Source of the DNA: Austropuccinia psidii
Lineage: Eukaryota; Basidiomycota; Pucciniomycetes; Pucciniales; Sphaerophragmiaceae
Length of the DNA: 64,000 nucleotides
Assembly (NCBI GenBank): GCA_023105745.1
Contig: JALGQZ010000009.1
Location: forward strand, 19,330,564 to 19,394,563
Reading direction: 5' to 3'
This document shows positions 63,404 through 64,000 of this stretch, piece by piece (the stretch's first letter is position 1; the number at the start of each line of letters is the position of its first letter). Below the pieces are notes generated by a model, which made no database searches, was not told the origin of the DNA, and saw only the letters and a list, made by a program, of their open reading frames with translations. A program made the translations under genes and the position numbers.

Positions 63404-64000
63404 TGTGATCCTGTGAGGTATGTATTACATACTCATAAGGACACAAGGGATTTTATATACAGCTGATTTAGTCTTTAACAGACTTTTGAATTGAATTTTA
63501 ATTAAAAAATAACAAAAAATAAGTATAACCTTTTTTTGGATAAACAAAGTTATAAATATTATGTCATTTCTGTATTCTACACCAAAAATGACCTAGGGTA
63601 CAGCCATAGGGTGTTATACCCAAAAAGGCTTAGTTCTTATGTTATTGGAAGATTTAAGAATCTCACAGTACTAACATAAAATTTTTAAAATTTTCTTAGA
63701 ATTGTTAAATTTCAGCTTAAATAGGCTAAAATTTAAAGTTGCATAAGGTTTATGCAAACTTACCAAAATTTTAGTTAAAATTGAGGTGTTGTGTATATTT
63801 AATCAATTGGCTAAGGATTGGCCATACAGAATATAAATCCTGCATGAGCTCAATTTAAAGGTGTTGAAGGCCATAGTATGGCTTTAAATAAATAAAAGGG
63901 CAAAATCCACACAAAAAGATGGGACAACGGAAAAAGGCCAAACAGAGCTGGGGTACCCAATGTTTTTGATCTGCAAGGATTGAATTAAGGTTTTCCACCT
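63404..64000 (+). repeat. LTR of family B, plus orientation, cut by window end
   Basis: Opens TGTGATCCTGTGAGGTATG at 63404 and matches, inverted, 35797 down to about 35205. Shared blocks include CAGCTGATTTAGTCTT and GGGTACCCAATGTTTTTGA. The element continues beyond the window. Confidence 0.8.

Noticed and set aside
1..64000. tRNA, rRNA or snRNA genes
   Set aside because: I looked for tRNA-like A/B boxes and rRNA-like conserved blocks by eye and found none I could support.

Overview
ORGANISM. The window is AT-rich and dominated by LTR retrotransposons of the Ty3/gypsy type. It carries short introns (about 50-70 nt, with CTGAT-like branch points), remnants of Tnp2-type transposase genes, and no intact host gene that I can recognise. 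The retroelement proteins match my memory of predicted proteins that are very abundant in the myrtle-rust fungus Austropuccinia psidii, so I infer a giant, repeat-bloated rust (Pucciniales) genome. That name rests on recall, not on a database search.

LAYOUT. 1-2444: a decayed coding remnant cut by a 1.8-kb LTR (family F, minus). 2445-4865 and 15166-16240: AT-rich DNA without genes. 4871-15160: a nearly intact, young 10.3-kb element (family E, minus) with 760-bp LTRs and a perfect ACTGG target duplication. It encodes gag, then pol in the -1 frame behind a GGGAAAA slippery site, then a chromodomain separated from pol by one stop codon. A spliced gene on the opposite strand inside E has a Zn2Cys6-type cysteine cluster. 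16250-18291 and 28748-29648: the two halves of a Tnp2-type transposase pseudogene, split by element D (18292-28747, plus). D is very young, with 1992-bp LTRs differing at four bases. It keeps gag-protease but has lost RT, RNase H and most of integrase. 31.2-33.0 kb: a lone D-like LTR. 33.0-34.0 kb: a truncated copy of a terminal-inverted-repeat element (family C) built around a GCCATTAATGGC-like palindromic array; a full copy lies at 61260-62495. 34.0-41.9 kb and 42.2-49.3 kb: two decayed sister Ty3/gypsy elements (families B and F, both minus) in tandem. 49.97-51.3 kb: an E-related LTR plus 3' region. 51.6-51.9 kb: an N-terminal exon of a second Tnp2-type transposase. 53.1-53.95 kb: a 275-bp-period satellite. 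55940-57742: an F LTR in plus orientation. 58.3-61.1 kb: gene remnants, two of unknown rust-type families and one SNF2 helicase C-terminal fragment on the minus strand. 63404-64000: the start of a B LTR.

HOW IT WORKS TOGETHER. This is a nested repeat landscape. E and D are recent arrivals in older debris. E looks close to autonomous apart from the stop codon before its chromodomain and a premature stop in its antisense gene. D must depend on proteins made elsewhere. The most unusual features are the antisense Zn2Cys6 gene inside E, the thrice-repeated 17-nt hairpin in D, and the palindromic-array TIR element C.
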